From: Acidimicrobiaceae bacterium
GTDB lineage: Bacteria; Actinomycetota; Acidimicrobiia; Acidimicrobiales; RAAP-2
Assembly (NCBI GenBank): GCA_003142095.1
Contig: PLON01000073.1
Span: forward strand, 41,434 to 105,433
Direction: 5' to 3'
DNA: 64,000 nt
Shown: positions 62,795 to 64,000 of the stretch, one piece after another
How the letters are laid out: each line of letters opens with the position of its first letter
How positions within the stretch are numbered: position 1 is the first letter of the stretch
Made by a program: the position numbers and the translations under genes
Notes under the pieces: generated by a model
Told to the model about the DNA's origin: nothing
The model's input: the letters and a program-made list of their open reading frames with translations, nothing else
The model's database searches: none

Positions 62795-64000
62795 TCACCC
62801 TTCTCGCGCGTTACGCCGCCCGATCGGGTAGGCGACGCTCGCGATGATCATGAGCACGGCCAGTAGTCGGTCGCCGACGGAGAAGCTGAGCACGATGGCG
62901 ACGGGTATCAACGCCCCAATCACCCAGAGCAGCTGTTGGCGCACCGCGAACCGGGCGAAAGTGCGGCCCTGCGCACCAGGAGCGACGTTCCTCTGGGTAA
63001 TGGCGTCAAAACTCGGCTGGGCCACGGCGCCGCTCACGCCGAGCCAGCCCGCGAGCATGACTTGGATCCAGAGCACCGGATGCAGCGACGCGAGCGCGGC
63101 GCCAACCCCAGTCGCGAATAGCGCAATCGTCAGCAGCGTTGACTCTTTCAGGATGTTGCGCATACGGGTCACGAAGGCCAACCCGCCGAGCGATCCAATG
63201 CCACTAAAGCCGAGCGCGAAGGCGTACCATCCGAGCCCCGCCGAAACGCGCCGTAGACCAAAGGCGAGAAGGAACGTCGTAAAGCCCACGGAGAAGCGCA
63301 TCAACGAGGCTGCACCCAGTCCCCAGGCCACCTCGGAGTCACCCAGTGGGTTGAGGGCATTGCGATCGCGCTCCTCTTGGGTCAGCCCCGCCACTTCGTC
63401 GCGCACCATCTTCGTCGGGCGCTGCAGCCGCGCGCTGGCCACGGTCGCGCCCACGTAGACGATTGACGCGACGACGAGCACGCTCGTGGCGCCAATCCCC
63501 TTCAAAATTCCCGCCCCCACGGAGCCGGCGATCAGACCGACCAACGTGCCGAGCAGAGTGAGCTGGGCGTTGAAACCGGCGAAGCCCTTTTCTTCGTCCA
63601 CCTGCTGGTTCGGCCACCCAGCGTCGCCGACGCGCTCGGCGTGCTCGCGGAACTGGTCGGTGCGCGCCATCTCGGGCACAAGCGCGCCGCGCGTCACGAC
63701 GTAGAGCTTCGACGACACCAACAGCAAAAAGGCCAGCGGAAAGAGCCACAGCGAATTGAGGTGCTGGGCCATCAGAATGCAGAGGACGGCGCGTACGCCG
63801 GCCGAAAAGGCGACGAGCAACCGTCTCCCGTTGGCCGATCGGTCGATCAGGGGCCCGAGCAGCGGTGACACGACGGCGAAGGGCGCGATCGTGAGGAGCA
63901 GGTACAACAGCACCTTGCCCTTCGCCTCCGTGGGCGAAACCGAGAAGAAGAGTGAGCCGGCCAGTGAGACAGTCACGAGCGTGTCGCCGGCCATCATGAT
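62795..64000 (-). CDS. MFS transporter, 5' end cut by window edge
   Basis: At least 400 residues of a twelve-helix MFS permease. The reading frame stays open to the last base, and the visible N-terminus starts inside helix 1 (LVTVSLAGSLFFSV), so the true start lies beyond the window. VVSPLLGPLIDRSANGRR is the motif A loop; the long central cytoplasmic region has RPTKMVRDEVAGLTQEERDRN. Substrate unknown. Likely co-transcribed with ndh. Confidence 0.85.
   Translation of the reverse strand: MMMAGDTLVTVSLAGSLFFSVSPTEAKGKVLLYLLLTIAPFAVVSPLLGPLIDRSANGRRLLVAFSAGVRAVLCILMAQHLNSLWLFPLAFLLLVSSKLYVVTRGALVPEMARTDQFREHAERVGDAGWPNQQVDEEKGFAGFNAQLTLLGTLVGLIAGSVGAGILKGIGATSVLVVASIVYVGATVASARLQRPTKMVRDEVAGLTQEERDRNALNPLGDSEVAWGLGAASLMRFSVGFTTFLLAFGLRRVSAGLGWYAFALGFSGIGSLGGLAFVTRMRNILKESTLLTIALFATGVGAALASLHPVLWIQVMLAGWLGVSGAVAQPSFDAITQRNVAPGAQGRTFARFAVRQQLLWVIGALIPVAIVLSFSVGDRLLAVLMIIASVAYPIGRRNAREG

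Overview
The window reads as chromosomal DNA of a fairly GC-rich actinobacterium. The gene set fits an uncultured Acidimicrobiia-like lineage better than Streptomyces or Mycobacterium, but that is inference. Supporting markers are a PimB-type phosphatidylinositol mannosyltransferase, F420-type luciferase-like and PPOX oxidoreductases, a B12-dependent ribonucleotide reductase, GTP-dependent PEP carboxykinase, a soluble acyl-ACP desaturase, an Rpf-like secreted domain, a PspA/HtpX/PspAB operon and DUF2469 next to rplS. No phage, insertion sequence, CRISPR array or plasmid gene was seen.

Layout. 0.2-9 kb: membrane and lipid genes (PLDc_N protein, acyl-ACP desaturase, MFS exporter, DUF429 protein), then a 750-bp intergenic region with a structured leader before an Rpf-like gene, a large secreted GH25-like protein with Ig-like repeats, and an MpaB-type oxygenase. 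9-16.8 kb: a DrrAB-type ABC exporter, nrdJ with a promoter and paired NrdR boxes, glycerol kinase and an SMP-30 protein. 16.8-24.2 kb: an aminotransferase, then a minus-strand run (pimB, SRPBCC protein, glucokinase, luciferase-like enzyme), three tiny Cys-rich genes, a PH-domain protein, a DMT transporter, a truncated globin and tRNA-Gly(TCC). 24.4-36.8 kb: fructokinase-like ROK, isochorismatase-like hydrolase, secreted phospholipase D, hydroxyisobutyrate-type dehydrogenase, MFS, RecB-like nuclease, DsbA-like protein, DoxX, purK-purE and pspA-htpX-pspAB. 36.8-39.6 kb: fumC and an endonuclease IV with a long histone-H1-like tail.

40-58.4 kb is one co-oriented housekeeping block transcribed leftwards: yloV(DhaL-like)-recG-rsmD-coaD-coiled coil-yceD-rpmF-plsX-acpP-rnc-mutM-smc-ftsY-ffh-rpsP-khpA-rimM-trmD-rplS-DUF2469-unknown. 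Many junctions are 4-bp ATGA or GTGA overlaps. It links phospholipid and fatty-acid precursors, ribosome maturation, SRP targeting and chromosome structure. rpmB and thiL flank it, followed by PEP carboxykinase, a type II NADH dehydrogenase and an MFS gene cut by the window edge.

Two architectural signals run through the window. First, at least 14 genes at likely transcription starts have a TANNNT hexamer ending 6 or 7 nt before the start codon and mostly no Shine-Dalgarno sequence, which suggests frequent leaderless mRNAs. Second, 11 of 12 convergent gene pairs end within 13 nt of each other or overlap, leaving no room for terminators. Regulatory calls come from reading the sequence only and have not been tested computationally.
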